The notes under the pieces were generated by a model. It had not been told where the DNA came from, searched no databases, and worked only from the letters and a program-made list of their open reading frames with translations. Positions 63,167 to 64,000 of a stretch of 64,000 nucleotides of DNA are shown one piece after another. Both the position numbers and the translations under genes were made by a program. The number at the start of each line of letters is the position of its first letter. The first letter of the stretch is position 1. The stretch is from Begonia masoniana (taxonomy: Eukaryota; Streptophyta; Magnoliopsida; Cucurbitales; Begoniaceae). Location of the stretch: the NCBI GenBank assembly GCA_022432975.1, contig CM039502.1:6996375-7060374 (forward strand). The letters run 5' to 3'.

Positions 63167-64000
63167 TTGTCTAGATATGGTATATGTCTAATCAGAAAAA
63201 TCGGTTCAAGGTCTTGATTATGGATTCTAGCCCATTGAATCGACTATTGGACAACCCTTAAGGCGGGTCTTTGGGTTGACCTTGTACTTGTTTTTTTTTT
63301 CAACAAGGTATCAAAAGTTGTTGGAAACTTGAGAAAAATTTAAACGAGAAAAAGATTATTTTTGTAAAAGATAAGGGTAGAATCGGTTTTGTCAAGACCC
63401 GATATCGACGGGCCCTGATAGTTAGGGATTTTCAAGGTGGGAGGCACATTTTGATTTTTGAATTTGCATAATTACGTTTGTATTTTATGAAGTTTCATAA
63501 TTTTATACCTGACAGCTTAAAATAAGATTTCCAAATATGTATGCATTAAATATTTCTATATTTACAGCATTATCAAATTTTTCTAACGAAAACTATTACA
63601 ATTATACATAGGTCACACACACGTGACTGTTCAAAATGAGTTTATACAAATACTAACTAACACCTGGTCTCACCTTGAATGAAAGCCATCTACCTCGATG
63701 GTTTTTAGCATATGCCTCTTTTTCTCCTTTAATTGGCTTTTATTTTTTCGTCTCGGTGAACGATCTTATTATCTGAAAAATATACAATATTCACACAATG
63801 ACCTTTACGCCAAGCAAATAAATCTAGCAGGTAAAATAGTTAACTCGAATTTTATCCATACAATCTAAGATCGTTCTACGTTCTCCACCTAACCATGATT
63901 ATTTTGAAATCACTTTAAATCCATTTATTTCTTTAAAACTCATGCTTTTTTAAAAAAGTAAAGTCTATGCATACTCAATTCCAAGCTTCTAAATTCCATC
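63167..64000. other. Right flank, no gene recognised
   Basis: AT-rich DNA up to the window edge. No coding sequence, RNA or repeat pair could be supported. Confidence 0.4.

Overview
The window is nuclear DNA from a flowering plant, almost certainly a eudicot. Genes carry many short exons with GT-AG introns, spacers are AT-rich with long CT/GA microsatellites, and the proteins belong to plant families (ZF-HD homeodomain, RADIALIS-like SANT, ERD6-like sugar carrier). Roughly 60% is transposable-element sequence. No CRISPR, operon or prokaryotic feature is present.

Gene-rich left part (1-25164). From left to right: a T-rich simple repeat; a ZF-HD transcription factor (551-1477, minus) with a perfect (GA)257 tract upstream; a poly(A) run flanked by a 67-bp direct repeat; a Mutator-type MITE with 9-bp TSD (4403-4878); a single-exon fatty-acyl-AMP-ligase-like enzyme (5297-7234, minus); a TRIM retroelement with three LTRs (7749-8164); an 18-exon ERD6-like-6 vacuolar sugar transporter (9892-13235, plus); a two-exon RADIALIS-like SANT protein (15998-16478, minus); and a 17-exon HAD-family 5'-nucleotidase (17609-23171, minus) with an apparent 1-bp frameshift in its last exon. 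A hAT-type element (23618-24522) lies upstream of the nucleotidase. As I recall the Arabidopsis map, the ZF-HD, ERD6-like, RADIALIS-like and nucleotidase genes are a local cluster on chromosome 1 (At1g75210-At1g75250), so this is an old conserved neighbourhood.

Nested retrotransposon block (25170-50371). A degenerate Ty1/copia element (25170-38719, minus) is split by a young Ty3/gypsy chromovirus (29340-38471, plus; TSD GGAAG). That element is itself split near the start of gag by a solo LTR (30747-33319; TSD TCCTT). Immediately to the right a second solo LTR (38727-50371; TSD TAAAC) is split by a nearly intact Athila-like gypsy element (39190-48961, minus). LTR divergence agrees with the nesting order: about 8% in the outer copia and about 0.3% in the two inner gypsy elements.

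Right part (50377-64000). A two-exon leucine-carboxyl-methyltransferase-family SAM methyltransferase (51302-52943, minus), a tRNA-like sequence (54716-54798, minus), an unrecognised expressed-looking locus (about 56160-57290, minus) and a second copia element (57749-63161, minus; TSD GATAA; LTRs about 95% identical). All four retroelements large enough to judge carry premature stops. I see no wholly new molecular system. The most informative signals are the nested insertion history, the TGACGTCA array inside a solo LTR, the triple-LTR TRIM and the frameshift in the nucleotidase gene.
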